Shown here piece by piece: positions 8,603 through 18,364 of a stretch of 35,102 nt of DNA. The translations under genes and the position numbers were made by a program. Below the pieces are notes generated by a model. The model made no database searches and was not told the origin of the DNA. It was given only the letters and a program-made list of their open reading frames with translations. Position 1 is the stretch's first letter, and each line of letters begins with the position of its first letter. This stretch comes from Planctomycetaceae bacterium (lineage in GTDB: Bacteria > Planctomycetota > Planctomycetia > Planctomycetales > Planctomycetaceae): contig JAJDEI010000058.1 of NCBI GenBank assembly GCA_029259845.1, positions 1 through 35,102 on the forward strand, read 5' to 3'.

Positions 8603-10357
8603 ATGATCGAGCCAAAGTATGCCACGCTCCAGACGCTCTTCGCAGATCGAGTCTTTCGGATTCCGCATTATCAGCGATTCTACAGTTGGCACACGAAGCA
8701 AAGAGAGGATCTCTTTTCCGATCTCCGTCTCCTAGCTGATCGCGAGGGCGACAATCACCATTTCATGGCGACCATTGTTTGCCACAAGACCAAGGACATT
8801 CAATTCGTCGGAGCGAATGAGTATCGCGTCTACGACATCGTGGACGGCCAGCAGCGGCTCACGACGCTGATTCTTCTTCTGAAATGCATCGAACTGGCAT
8901 TGGACAAGAAAAACCCCGATCGCAGGGAAATCGCTGAGGTTCTCGTCAAGAGGGACGGCCACCTGATCCTTCTTCAGACAAACAACGCCAACGAAGCCAT
9001 ATTCAACGCCTTTATTCGCAAAGGACGCGAGCCGAAAAAGGCAGACATTCGCACTCATGCCGACAGAAATCTCAGCCATGCCATTTGTGAGTGCACTCAG
9101 TTCGTAGAGAGCTGGTCGGAGGCCCGAGGCGATGTGATGCCACTTTTGCGGCTAATCCGCAACCGGCTCGGATTTGTCGCATACGACATAGAGGACAGCC
9201 GCATCGTTTACAGTATCTTTGAGGTGCTCAACAGCCGGGGTCTTGCCGTTGATTGGTTGGATAAGTGTAAGAGCGTCCTAATGGGGCGTGCATTCGAACT
9301 GGCAAAGTCACCAGCCGTTGCTGAAGCAGGGATTAAGGAACTTCAGAAGCTGTGGGGGGAAATCTATCAAGAGGTCGCCGAGGTCTCTCTTAAGGGGCAG
9401 GAGATATTACGTGTCGCCGCAACGCTCCACTACGGCCCCATTCGAGGGAAGCCCCAGCAAGCGCCACGAGCGCTGGAAAACTTCCGTCAGGAGTGCAAGA
9501 CAGCCGACGATCCCCGTCGGTTGACCGAAATTATTCATGACGTTACCAGGAAGTTAGTTGCGATTGAGAAAAACGTGCTCTTAGGCCCCGTCACAAGGGT
9601 TCTGCATGCGCGCATGTTGGCGGTCGCACTGGAATCTTCGAAATGCCTGAACGAGGCTGAACTGCAACAGGCACTCGACCAATGGGAACGGGTGACCTTT
9701 CGGATTTTCGGATTGAGACGACAAGATGCACGACGGAAGGTCGGCGAATACACGCGACTAGCGACGAAGTTTATCAAGGGAGGGACGAAAGGGGCCTCCA
9801 CGTTCGAGCAGGTCATGTCCTCTCTTCGAGAACTTGGAAAAGATTTCCCTATAGACGAAGCGGTTGAGGCCGGTCTTGAGAATAGTAATTGTTACGTTGA
9901 GGCACCGGAACTCTGTCGGTACGTTCTCTGGCGATACGAGGAGTATCTCGCCCGGTCCAAGGGCAAGGGAGCAACAGTCAATCCACATGTCCGCATCGAA
10001 ATTTGGCAGCAGCGAGCGATTGACACTATTGAGCACATTTACCCACAGAAGCCCAAGCCGGACGGCGCTTGGGCAAGAAAGATGAGGTATCGCGGAAAGG
10101 GCAACCGAGTCAAGAGATTTCGCGACCACGTCCATCGAATCGGGAATCTGATTCTCTTACCGCAGGCACTGAACAGCGAAGCACAGAATCACAGCTTCGA
10201 AGACAAGAAGCCAGTATACGACAAGCACAATCTGCGCATGGTAAAAGAGGTCTTGAAGGAAAACGACTGGATGCTGGACGATATCGACGCGCGGGAGAAA
10301 AAGATTCTCGCATGGGCGAAGACAGAGTGGTGCGACGTCGTGTCTAATAATTCATGA
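8603..10357 (+). CDS. DUF262/DUF1524 protein, GmrSD-like nuclease
   Basis: A 584-residue protein with the two-domain layout of GmrSD-type (type IV restriction) and related defence nucleases. The N-terminal DUF262 ParB-like domain has FRIPHYQRFYSW (18-29) and the nucleotide-handling motif VDGQQRLTTL (80-89). The C-terminal DUF1524 HNH-type nuclease has the metal-finger motif IEHIYPQ (His at about 478) and a GNLILLPQ segment 36 residues later. In characterised members, NTP-dependent DNA cleavage targets modified phage DNA; activity here is inferred. Start: ATG 8603, with a TTG option at 8585. One 60-base line inside (8881-8940) is 50% G+C against 65% in a line of the preceding gene (7561-7620), suggesting separate origin. 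No methylase or other defence gene is adjacent. It lies in the same direction as both oxidoreductase halves. Confidence 0.85.
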   Translation: MIEPKYATLQTLFADRVFRIPHYQRFYSWHTKQREDLFSDLRLLADREGDNHHFMATIVCHKTKDIQFVGANEYRVYDIVDGQQRLTTLILLLKCIELALDKKNPDRREIAEVLVKRDGHLILLQTNNANEAIFNAFIRKGREPKKADIRTHADRNLSHAICECTQFVESWSEARGDVMPLLRLIRNRLGFVAYDIEDSRIVYSIFEVLNSRGLAVDWLDKCKSVLMGRAFELAKSPAVAEAGIKELQKLWGEIYQEVAEVSLKGQEILRVAATLHYGPIRGKPQQAPRALENFRQECKTADDPRRLTEIIHDVTRKLVAIEKNVLLGPVTRVLHARMLAVALESSKCLNEAELQQALDQWERVTFRIFGLRRQDARRKVGEYTRLATKFIKGGTKGASTFEQVMSSLRELGKDFPIDEAVEAGLENSNCYVEAPELCRYVLWRYEEYLARSKGKGATVNPHVRIEIWQQRAIDTIEHIYPQKPKPDGAWARKMRYRGKGNRVKRFRDHVHRIGNLILLPQALNSEAQNHSFEDKKPVYDKHNLRMVKEVLKENDWMLDDIDAREKKILAWAKTEWCDVVSNNS

Positions 10358-10464
10358 ACAGGACTTTGCATTCAGTTTGAATTAGTGAGTATTCGCGTGA
10401 CGAATTCATTCGACTTCCCGTTCACTAACCAAAGCATTACAACATCCCCGGAAAGGATGAAACG

Positions 10465-12111
10465 ATGGCCTCAGCAGAAACTACCCCCTCGATGAACGAG
10501 GCGAGCGAGCGCGACCCGTTCAATAACAACTCCTACGGCACGTTGTGCGATGCGCCCTATGCGGAGGTCACACTCCCCATCCTCGACGTCAGCGACTTCA
10601 ACGAGCGGGTGATCCGCGGTTATGAAGACGGGTCCGGACCCGGCGCGCTGCCCGCCGATCTGGCGCTCGCCCGTTCGCTGGTCCCGGCGGGAACCGCCAC
10701 GCTGCGGGACTTCAGCTACATCGCCCCGGAGATCCCCGAGTACATCCCGGAGAACTGCACCGGCTGCATGGACTGTGTGACCCAGTGTCCGGACACCGCC
10801 ATCCTCGGCAAGGTCCTGGCCGAATCCACGCTCAACGACAAGCTCCAGTCGATCGACAGCGACGACGACCGGACGATGTTCGAGCACCAGTGGTCCCGCA
10901 CGCGGAAGTATTACGAAGGGCCGAAAAAGAAAGGCAAGGAGGGAGGCCGCTTCGCCATCCTCATCGACCCCTCCAAGTGCAAAGGCTGCGCGGAATGTGT
11001 GACCGTCTGCGACGACCTCGCCCTGGAGATGATTCCCAAGTCCGAAGAAAAGATCACCGACATCCGCAAGAGCCATCGGCTGTTTAAGGAGTTCGGCCCC
11101 AGCGACGAGCAGTACATTAACGACAACCTGCTGATCGACATGATGCTCAAGGAGCAAACGCACATTTACGTCGGCGGTGCCGGCTCGTGTGCCGGCTGCG
11201 GCGAAGGAACCGCGCTCCGCATGATGTGCTCCGCCACCGGTGCCAAACATGGTGACCAATGGGGCATTGTCGCCGCCACCGGCTGCAACACCGTCTACAC
11301 CTCCACCTACCCGTACAACCCGTACATGGTCCCCTGGACGAACTCACTGTTCGAAAACGCCCCCGCCGATGCGATGGGCGTCCGCATGCGATGGGACCAG
11401 AAGGGCTGGACCGACCGGCCCATCTGGTGCATCGGCGGCGACGGGGCCATGTTTGACATCGGCTTCCAGTCCCTTTCCCGCATGCTCGTGACGAACCTCA
11501 ACATCAACGTGCTCGTGCTCGATACGCAGGTCTATTCCAACACGGGCGGCCAGGCCTCCACCAGCACCTACACCGGGCAGAACACCAAAATGAGCCTGCA
11601 CGGCAAGAAGATCGCCGGCAAGCAGGAACGCCGCAAGGAGATCTCCCAGATCGCCATGATGCATCCGGACGTGTTCGTCGCCCAAACGACCTGCGCCCAC
11701 ACCAACCACTTCTACAAGGCCGTGCTGGAAGCCCTCGAATTCGACGGGCCGTCGGTCATCACCTGTTACACCACCTGTCAGCCGGAGCACGGCGTGGCCG
11801 ACAACATGGCCTTCGACCAGGCGCGGCTCGCCGTCGACACCCGCGCCTTCCCCCTGCTGATCTACAACCCCAGCAAGGGCGACCGCATCAAAGACTGCCT
11901 CTCACTGCAGGGCAACCCGTCCGTGAAAGAGGACTGGTACAAAAAGCCCAAGACCGAAGAGATGGTCGACTTCATCGACTTCGCCCGCAGCGAAGGCCGC
12001 TTCGCCAAACAGTTCGACCGCGACGGCAACCCCTCCGAAACCCTGCTCCACGCCCGCGAAGACCGCCTCAAAAACTGGCACGTCCTCCAGGAACTCGCCG
12101 GCCTGCGTTGA
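10465..12111 (+). CDS. pyruvate:ferredoxin oxidoreductase, C-terminal half (ferredoxin and TPP domains)
   Basis: A 548-residue protein that completes the NifJ-like enzyme. An N-terminal linker domain (1-90) precedes a ferredoxin domain with two CxxCxxCxxxC clusters, CTGCMDCVTQC and CKGCAECVTVC, binding two [4Fe-4S]. The thiamine-diphosphate domain follows: GSCAGCGEG and ATGCNTVY, then Cys in the CYTTCQPEHG segment, supply ligands for the third cluster; CIGGDGAMFDIG and the very characteristic DTQVYSNTGGQAS bind Mg-TPP. It functions only with the N-terminal half at 6567-8564, giving acetyl-CoA, CO2 and reduced ferredoxin. Start: ATG 10465 after GGAAAGGATG. It probably once shared a transcript directly with the first half; the DUF262 gene now lies between, so it may use read-through or a promoter in 10358-10464. 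Confidence 0.92.
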   Translation: MASAETTPSMNEASERDPFNNNSYGTLCDAPYAEVTLPILDVSDFNERVIRGYEDGSGPGALPADLALARSLVPAGTATLRDFSYIAPEIPEYIPENCTGCMDCVTQCPDTAILGKVLAESTLNDKLQSIDSDDDRTMFEHQWSRTRKYYEGPKKKGKEGGRFAILIDPSKCKGCAECVTVCDDLALEMIPKSEEKITDIRKSHRLFKEFGPSDEQYINDNLLIDMMLKEQTHIYVGGAGSCAGCGEGTALRMMCSATGAKHGDQWGIVAATGCNTVYTSTYPYNPYMVPWTNSLFENAPADAMGVRMRWDQKGWTDRPIWCIGGDGAMFDIGFQSLSRMLVTNLNINVLVLDTQVYSNTGGQASTSTYTGQNTKMSLHGKKIAGKQERRKEISQIAMMHPDVFVAQTTCAHTNHFYKAVLEALEFDGPSVITCYTTCQPEHGVADNMAFDQARLAVDTRAFPLLIYNPSKGDRIKDCLSLQGNPSVKEDWYKKPKTEEMVDFIDFARSEGRFAKQFDRDGNPSETLLHAREDRLKNWHVLQELAGLR

Positions 12112-12129
12112 GGGATAAGATGGCATCAA

Positions 12130-12253
12130 GGGTGGCCCCGGTTGCTCGCAACCGGGGTCGCGCAGCGATGGGAGGCTGGATCGGAAGCGTCGACCACCGA
12201 ACCGGAACCTCCCGTGTCTTCTGGACCCAGATTGCAAGCAATCTGGGCCACCC
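12130..12253. repeat. nested palindromic element with two internal hairpins
   Basis: An outer inverted repeat (GGGTGGCCC at 12130-12138, GGGCCACCC at 12245-12253) encloses two perfect hairpins with 10-base arms and 2-base loops: 12136-12157 (arms CCCCGGTTGC/GCAACCGGGG) and 12226-12247 (arms CCCAGATTGC/GCAATCTGGG). GGGAGG and CCTCCC lie between them. Neither hairpin is followed by a T run, so this is not a simple terminator. It looks like a folded repeat element or structured RNA downstream of the oxidoreductase. Confidence 0.7.
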
Positions 12254-12371
12254 GCGGAGGGTCGCAGTCAATCTTTCCCGCGCTCGCACGGGCGGACAAG
12301 CCGCCCGTGGCACCCGGCGCGGACGACGCTGCCGAGGGGGACACGGCTCTTGAAGCAATCGAGGAGGAGCT

Positions 12372-12521
12372 ATGGGTTTCATGCCCGGGCCATTTGAACT
12401 CATCATCGTCGGGCTGATGCTGCTTGTGCCCATTGGCATTGGGTACGCTCTGTACCGCATCATCAAAGCCGCCGTCAGGGACGGCAATCGTGAAAGCCGC
12501 GACGAATCCAAAAGGGAGTGA
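12372..12521 (+). CDS. 49-residue single-span membrane protein
   Basis: A short gene with a strong ribosome site (GAGGAGG, seven to ten bases before ATG 12372). The peptide starts MGFMPGPFELIIVG, has one hydrophobic span (about residues 8-28) and ends in a charged tail rich in Arg, Glu, Asp and Lys. The PG..ELIIVG start recalls TatA-like proteins, but the Phe-Gly hinge and amphipathic helix are absent, so I do not call it TatA. It is followed three bases on by an 11-codon frame (12524-12559), and then by the VIT-like gene, so the three may be co-translated. Function unknown. Confidence 0.68.
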   Translation: MGFMPGPFELIIVGLMLLVPIGIGYALYRIIKAAVRDGNRESRDESKRE

Positions 12522-12560
12522 CCATGCCGGGTGCCCCTGAACTTAACCTGAAAGAGTGAT

Positions 12561-13256
12561 TTGCGTCCTCACAAAGAAGAACATCGAACGGAGCGAATTG
12601 GATGGCTGCGTGCTGCCGTATTGGGCGCCAACGATGGAATCGTCTCAACGGCGAGTTTAGTGGTGGGTGTTGCAGCGGCAGAGTCCACACGTGGGAGCGT
12701 CATGATTGCCGGTGTCGCGGGCTTGGTTGCCGGGGCAATGTCGATGGCAGCGGGGGAGTATGTCTCTGTCAGTTCACAGGCTGATACTGAGTCGGCCGAT
12801 CTTGACCGCGAACGAAATGAACTTGAAACGGACGGTGAGTTCGAGCATTCTGAACTAGCTGCGATCTATGTGGATCGTGGATTGGATGAATCACTTGCAA
12901 AACAGGTTGCCGAACAATTGATGGCACATGATGCGCTGGGCGCGCACGCCAGAGACGAATTGGGGATTTCCGAAACAATGAGCGCGCGCCCTGTCCAGGC
13001 AGCCCTTGCGTCCGCTGCAACATTTGCCGTCGGCGCAGGGTTACCGCTTGCCACCGCGTTCATTTCACCGGAAAACTTAATCCCAATCACCGTTTCCATG
13101 ACTTCGCTGGGGTTTCTTGGTTTGCTGGGCGGTGTCTCTGCTCGTGCAGGGGGCGCTCCCATTACAAAGGCCGTCGTTCGGGTTACATTTTGGGGTGCCC
13201 TGGCTATGGCCGCAACAGCCGGAATCGGAGCCTTATTCGGAGTGACCACTGGATGA
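12561..13256 (+). CDS. VIT1/CCC1-family membrane protein (putative Fe/Mn transporter)
   Basis: A 231-residue integral membrane protein of the vacuolar iron transporter family, which moves Fe2+ or Mn2+ across membranes, usually against protons. The N-terminal signature LRAAVLGANDGIVSTASLVVGV and the MSMAAGEYVSVSSQADTE segment are diagnostic. An acidic cytoplasmic loop (about 75-135, carrying the DLDRERNELET and AHDALGAHARDELG stretches) corresponds to the metal-binding domain. Three further hydrophobic spans follow. The only usable early start is TTG at 12561, with GAAAGAG upstream; an in-frame TGA at 12549-12551 rules out an extension. It begins one base after the stop of an 11-codon frame, which suggests translational coupling. 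Direction of transport cannot be read. Confidence 0.85.
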   Translation: MRPHKEEHRTERIGWLRAAVLGANDGIVSTASLVVGVAAAESTRGSVMIAGVAGLVAGAMSMAAGEYVSVSSQADTESADLDRERNELETDGEFEHSELAAIYVDRGLDESLAKQVAEQLMAHDALGAHARDELGISETMSARPVQAALASAATFAVGAGLPLATAFISPENLIPITVSMTSLGFLGLLGGVSARAGGAPITKAVVRVTFWGALAMAATAGIGALFGVTTG

Positions 13257-13264
13257 CGGTCTTG

Positions 13265-13292
13265 CAGCCGGGTAGGTCAGGCTCTGCCCGAC
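13265..13292 (+). repeat. 28-base hairpin repeat, copy 1
   Basis: Starts CAGCCGGGTA and ends in a hairpin GTCAGGC-TCT-GCCCGAC with one mismatch. It matches 13576-13603 at 26 of 28 positions and follows the VIT-like gene directly. Without a T run it is not a typical terminator. Confidence 0.6.
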
Positions 13293-13575
13293 AATCCAAC
13301 GCCGAGATTGAGTGAAGGAACAGCGTAAGTGCATCTGAGCCGGGTGCCGGGTGCCACCTATAGGAAGTCCGAAGTCAAGGCGTTTTTTGAGGGGAGAGGT
13401 CGCTCTCAGGGATTTGGGAGGGGCCTCTTGTTGGGGTTTGATCGTGAGCGGCTGCGCGGACGGATGGGGGGGGCGTGAGTGGGAATGACGTTGTTGAGTG
13501 ATCGTCGTCTCCGTTCGATGGGCTGTCATGACGAGGCCGTCATGCCGCCCAGCCACCTATCGGGGACTCGCACCC

Positions 13576-13603
13576 CAGCCGGGTACGTCAGGCTCTGCCT
13601 GAC
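13576..13603 (+). repeat. 28-base hairpin repeat, copy 2
   Basis: The second copy, with a perfect 7-base hairpin GTCAGGC-TCT-GCCTGAC (13587-13603). A degenerate third form, CGTCAGGCAAAGCCTAGTC, follows near 13658-13676. The whole gap 13257-13738 has no gene that I can support; these repeats are its only structure. Confidence 0.6.
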
Positions 13604-13738
13604 GAGCCGGTGCCGTGATCGAGCGATCAAACAGCTTTCGTACATCTGAACCATATCGTCAGGCAAAGCCTAGTCTATGTCATCATCCCCGCCCCCGTCG
13701 GCACTGCTGACCTCTGTTGACGATGAGCTCACACGACC

Positions 13739-15133
13739 ATGAAAATCTTGTTGCCAACGACGGCTTTGCTCTGCCTCTTGGGCTCTTCCCTGGCACTGGC
13801 GGCCCCATTTCGAGCGGGCACGGCGACCGTCGACATTACGCCGCCGGTCGGCTATCGCATGAGCGGCTACTTTCACGAAAGGCTCAGCAAGGGCACCAAA
13901 GACCCCCTACTCGCCAAAGCCATCGTCTTCTCGCAGGGTGATGTCACCGCAGCACTTGTCTGCTGCGATCTTGTCGGAATCGATCCGAAGGTCGCGCAGG
14001 CATGCCGTAACGAGATTGCCGGCAAGTTCGGGATTGCTGCCGAGAACGTTTCGGTCGCTGCGACCCATTCGCACACGGGACCACAGTACTGGGGCGCGCT
14101 CCGCGATCAGTTTCACAAAGCGGCCGTGGCAACGTACGGCTCTGATCCCCAGGAAGAGTTTGACTACCCCGCGTTTCTCATCAAACAACTGGTCTCTGTC
14201 GTCGGAACCGCGAACGAGCGACTGCAAGAGGTGAGTCTCTCGACCGGCTATGGCCACGAGACGCGTGTGGCATTCAACCGTCGCTTCCTGATGAGAGATG
14301 GGCGGGTGAAAACCTGGATCGGTCTGAAGCATCCCGACGTGGTGGGAACGGCGGGACCGATTGATCCTGAGATCGGGCTGATCCGCTTCGACTCGGTCGC
14401 CGGCAGGAAACCCGTTGCCATGATCTCGAACTATGCCCTGCACCTCGACACGGTGGGCGGCCAGTTGTTCTCCGCCGATTTCCCATTCTTTATCCAACAG
14501 GCTCTTACCAAGGAATACGGCGAAGGCTTCACCTCGCTGTTTGGAATCGGCACCTGCGGCGACATCAATCATGTCGACACCGAGGCAAAGCAACGAAACA
14601 AAACCGAAGCCATTGGCGAAATGATCTCGGAATCGATCATCAAAGTTCTCCCCGACCTCAAAGCCTCCGCCGACCCCTCACTGGCCGTGCGCCGGGCCGT
14701 GATTCAGGTCCCCGTGCAAAAGTACGCCGCCGAAGAAGTTGCGGCCGCCGAGAAAGAGATGGAGAAATTCAGCGCCAAAGACACTCCACCCACCGACCCG
14801 GTGCTGACCTATAAAATCGTCGCCCTGCAGGCCTACAAAGAGGCGACCATGCCGCTTGAGATCCACGCTTTTCGCCTCAGCCGTGATGTGGCGATTGTCA
14901 CCTTGCCGGGCGAAGTGTTCGTCGAATTCGGCTTGGACATCAAGGCAAGCTCGCCCTTCGAGACCACGCTTGTGATCGAACTCGCCAACGCTGCCCCAGG
15001 GTACCTTCCCACGAAGAAAGCCTTTGTCGAGGGAGGCTACGAGACCGTCAATTCGCGAATCGCACCCGGCGGCGGCGAGGCGATGGTCGAAACCGCGATT
15101 GGTCTCCTTCGGGAACTTCACGAAGCGGAGTGA
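13739..15133 (+). CDS. secreted neutral/alkaline ceramidase-like protein
   Basis: A 464-residue exported protein. Residues 1-21 form a Sec signal peptide ending ALAA. The mature part starts AGTATVDITPPVGYRMSGY, the typical start of the neutral ceramidase N-terminal domain. The zinc-site motif THSHTGP (around residue 104-110) and later a His in ALHLDTVGG fit that fold. True ceramidases are longer (about 650-750 residues) and carry a C-terminal Ig-like domain, which is missing here. It is therefore one of the shorter planctomycete-type homologues, and its amide substrate is not known. Tail motifs GEVFVEFGLDIK and GYLPTKKAFVEGGYE are common in the family. No nearby operon partner; metF lies convergent. 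Confidence 0.85.
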   Translation: MKILLPTTALLCLLGSSLALAAPFRAGTATVDITPPVGYRMSGYFHERLSKGTKDPLLAKAIVFSQGDVTAALVCCDLVGIDPKVAQACRNEIAGKFGIAAENVSVAATHSHTGPQYWGALRDQFHKAAVATYGSDPQEEFDYPAFLIKQLVSVVGTANERLQEVSLSTGYGHETRVAFNRRFLMRDGRVKTWIGLKHPDVVGTAGPIDPEIGLIRFDSVAGRKPVAMISNYALHLDTVGGQLFSADFPFFIQQALTKEYGEGFTSLFGIGTCGDINHVDTEAKQRNKTEAIGEMISESIIKVLPDLKASADPSLAVRRAVIQVPVQKYAAEEVAAAEKEMEKFSAKDTPPTDPVLTYKIVALQAYKEATMPLEIHAFRLSRDVAIVTLPGEVFVEFGLDIKASSPFETTLVIELANAAPGYLPTKKAFVEGGYETVNSRIAPGGGEAMVETAIGLLRELHEAE

Positions 15134-15268
15134 TGGCGTCGCGAGGGCGGGACCCCGTTGCTCGGTGAGGTCTCCGGGTCGTGCGGACTTGGCCCCTCTC
15201 GCAGGATCTGAGCGTAACGCTCCGTTGTGGTGGACACAGCCCACCCTACGCAGTCACGTCGCGTGCGG

Positions 15269-16141
15269 TCAGGGTGCGGGGCACAGGTCGAGGGCGTCGA
15301 GGATGCGTTGGCAGGCTGGGGACTTATTGAGCACGTAGAAGTGCATGCCGGGAACGCCCGACTCGATGAGTTGGCGGCACTGGGTGATGGCGTAGTCGAC
15401 GCCGATCTCGAATTGGGCCGCGTCGTCGTCCTGTACCTGCTCGAGCCGCGCGGCAAGATCCTCAGGGAAGATCGCCCGACACATGCTTGTGATCCGCTTG
15501 ATGCGGGCATACGAGGTGATCGGCATGATGCCGGGGATCAGCGGGACGGCGATCCCGGCAGCGTTGTACGCATCGCGAAAGCGGAAGAAACTGGCGTTCT
15601 CGTAGAAGAGTTGGGTGAAGACCGCGTCTGCGCCGGCGTCGACTTTGCGTTTGAGGTTGTCGAGGTCGGTCTGGGCGTCGGGAGCTTCGGGGTGCTTTTC
15701 CGGATAGCCGGCGACGCCGATGCCCATGTCGGGGCAATGCTCGCGGATGAGGGCGACCAGTTCATTGGCGTGCTGCAGTCCGCCGGCGGCCGCCTGAAAC
15801 GCCGTTTCCCCTTCCGGCGGGTCTCCCCGTAGCGCCATGATGTTCCGTACGCCGCGGGAATGGGCGAAGTCGAGCCACTGGCGAAGCTCCTCAACCGTGG
15901 AGCCGACGCAGGTGAAATGGGCGGTCGCCGGAATGCTGAATTCCGCCTGAATCCGCTCGCAGAGTTCGACCGTGCGGGTTTGCGTGGTCCCCCCGGCCCC
16001 GTATGTGCAGGAAATGAAGACCGGGCCGAAGCCTCGCAGCCGTTGCAGGTTCTCGAAGAGCAACTCATCCCCCCGTGCCGTCTTGGGGGGGAAGATCTCG
16101 ATCGAGAGGCCGAACGATTCGTCGCGGTAGAATTGTTTCAT
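15269..16141 (-). CDS. metF: methylenetetrahydrofolate reductase
   Basis: A 290-residue FAD-dependent MetF that reduces 5,10-methylene-THF to 5-methyl-THF, the methyl donor for methionine synthesis. The TIM-barrel motifs are present: [10 protein letters not shown] at the start, with the catalytic Glu, then [53 protein letters not shown] and [10 protein letters not shown]. Length agrees with bacterial MetF (about 290-300). I use ATG 16141; the frame is open to 16696, but the extra part is not MetF-like. It diverges from ahcY, which acts in the same methyl cycle, across an 844-base gap. The leader holds three short hairpins (16171-16186, 16192-16210, 16298-16314). No riboswitch is convincingly recognised. 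Confidence 0.95.
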   Translation of the reverse strand: MKQFYRDESFGLSIEIFPPKTARGDELLFENLQRLRGFGPVFISCTYGAGGTTQTRTVELCERIQAEFSIPATAHFTCVGSTVEELRQWLDFAHSRGVRNIMALRGDPPEGETAFQAAAGGLQHANELVALIREHCPDMGIGVAGYPEKHPEAPDAQTDLDNLKRKVDAGADAVFTQLFYENASFFRFRDAYNAAGIAVPLIPGIMPITSYARIKRITSMCRAIFPEDLAARLEQVQDDDAAQFEIGVDYAITQCRQLIESGVPGMHFYVLNKSPACQRILDALDLCPAP

Positions 16142-16985
16142 CGGTTTTCTTGAGGCGTGCAGTCGCGAGTGAACAGCCGTCTGTTCCGCATCGTCCCGAT
16201 TGCCGGGACGGCGATCAACCGTCGGAGGAAAAACGGCGGCCGACACGGAGGCATGCTCCGATTCTTGCAGCGCACCGACTCCTCGTGCAAACAACTTCCT
16301 CACGATTTGTGAGGCATGGGCCGGCGGTGCTGGAGCACGGGGCGTCCCGTTTCGGGAACCGGACGCGATCCCCGGGGGGAACGCTTGCGGACGAGACGTT
16401 GCTTCATGTGCACAACGCGTGTGATCGGCGGCTTTGTGACGGGCGCGGCTGTGAGGCGAACTCGATCGCTGTGATCGTCGCTCAGCCTGAGAATCTTGGC
16501 CTCTGCTCCGTGGAAAATGCCTGATGCCGCGCCGTGAATCATCAGAAATCCCGGCAAAGTCCGAGGAAAGGACGTTGTTGGAGGATGCCGGAGCGACTAT
16601 CCTCGTTCGGAGAAATGTCGATTGGCGGGGCCAAACGGGCCGATGATGCCGGTTCCGACGCCAGTCGGCGAGACCTGTCGTCAATTGGGGCGGCAAGTGC
16701 TGGAGAGAGACGAAGGACGGATTGGCCGCTGATGGCGACCGGCACCCCGTCTCTTCTTTGTCGGTATCGCGACATCGCTGCGATTTCCGTCAGCTTCCCG
16801 ATGCACCGGGCGTGCCGATTCGGGAGACTGACATGCCCACACAAAATGGCGGTCGTTGAGAGTCTCGAATCCACGCCCGGCTCGCCGCACACGATTGGCC
16901 AACCGACGAAACGCCCGGTTTTCCGTCCTGGGACCGGCGCATCACACAAAGCCCTTTTCCGACCGAACTGACCCGAGGCAAACCG
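16142..16985. other. metF-ahcY divergent intergenic region with leader hairpins
   Basis: These 844 bases contain no supported gene. Towards metF there are hairpins with stems of 6 (16171-16186), 7 (16192-16210) and 6 bases (16298-16314). Both promoters must be here. The length is unusual for this window and leaves room for RNA regulation or a small RNA, but I cannot identify one. Confidence 0.5.
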
Positions 16986-18314
<1,329 letters not shown>

Positions 18315-18364
18315 ACCCAGTGGCGATTGGGGCCGGCGAAGCCGTCACTTGTTAGGGGGCAACC

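Noticed and set aside
12372-12521. 49-residue peptide as a TatA-type translocase
   Set aside because: The start looks similar, but the Phe-Gly hinge and amphipathic helix that define TatA are absent.
13233-13556. 107-codon minus-strand frame after the VIT-like gene
   Set aside because: It runs over the hairpin repeats, overlaps the end of the VIT gene, and shows no protein pattern.
15227-15832. 201-codon plus-strand frame opposite metF, and many similar long frames opposite ahcY, DUF1501 and the oxidoreductase
   Set aside because: High G+C makes long antisense frames common; the strand opposite has clear family motifs, and these frames have none.
16200-16320. Possible SAH riboswitch in the metF leader (minus strand), containing CGAGGAG and GCGCTGCAAG
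   Set aside because: Two short pieces of the consensus are present, but they are separated by extra bases, the conserved AACGGCGCUCA strand is missing, and the P2 pairing cannot be made.
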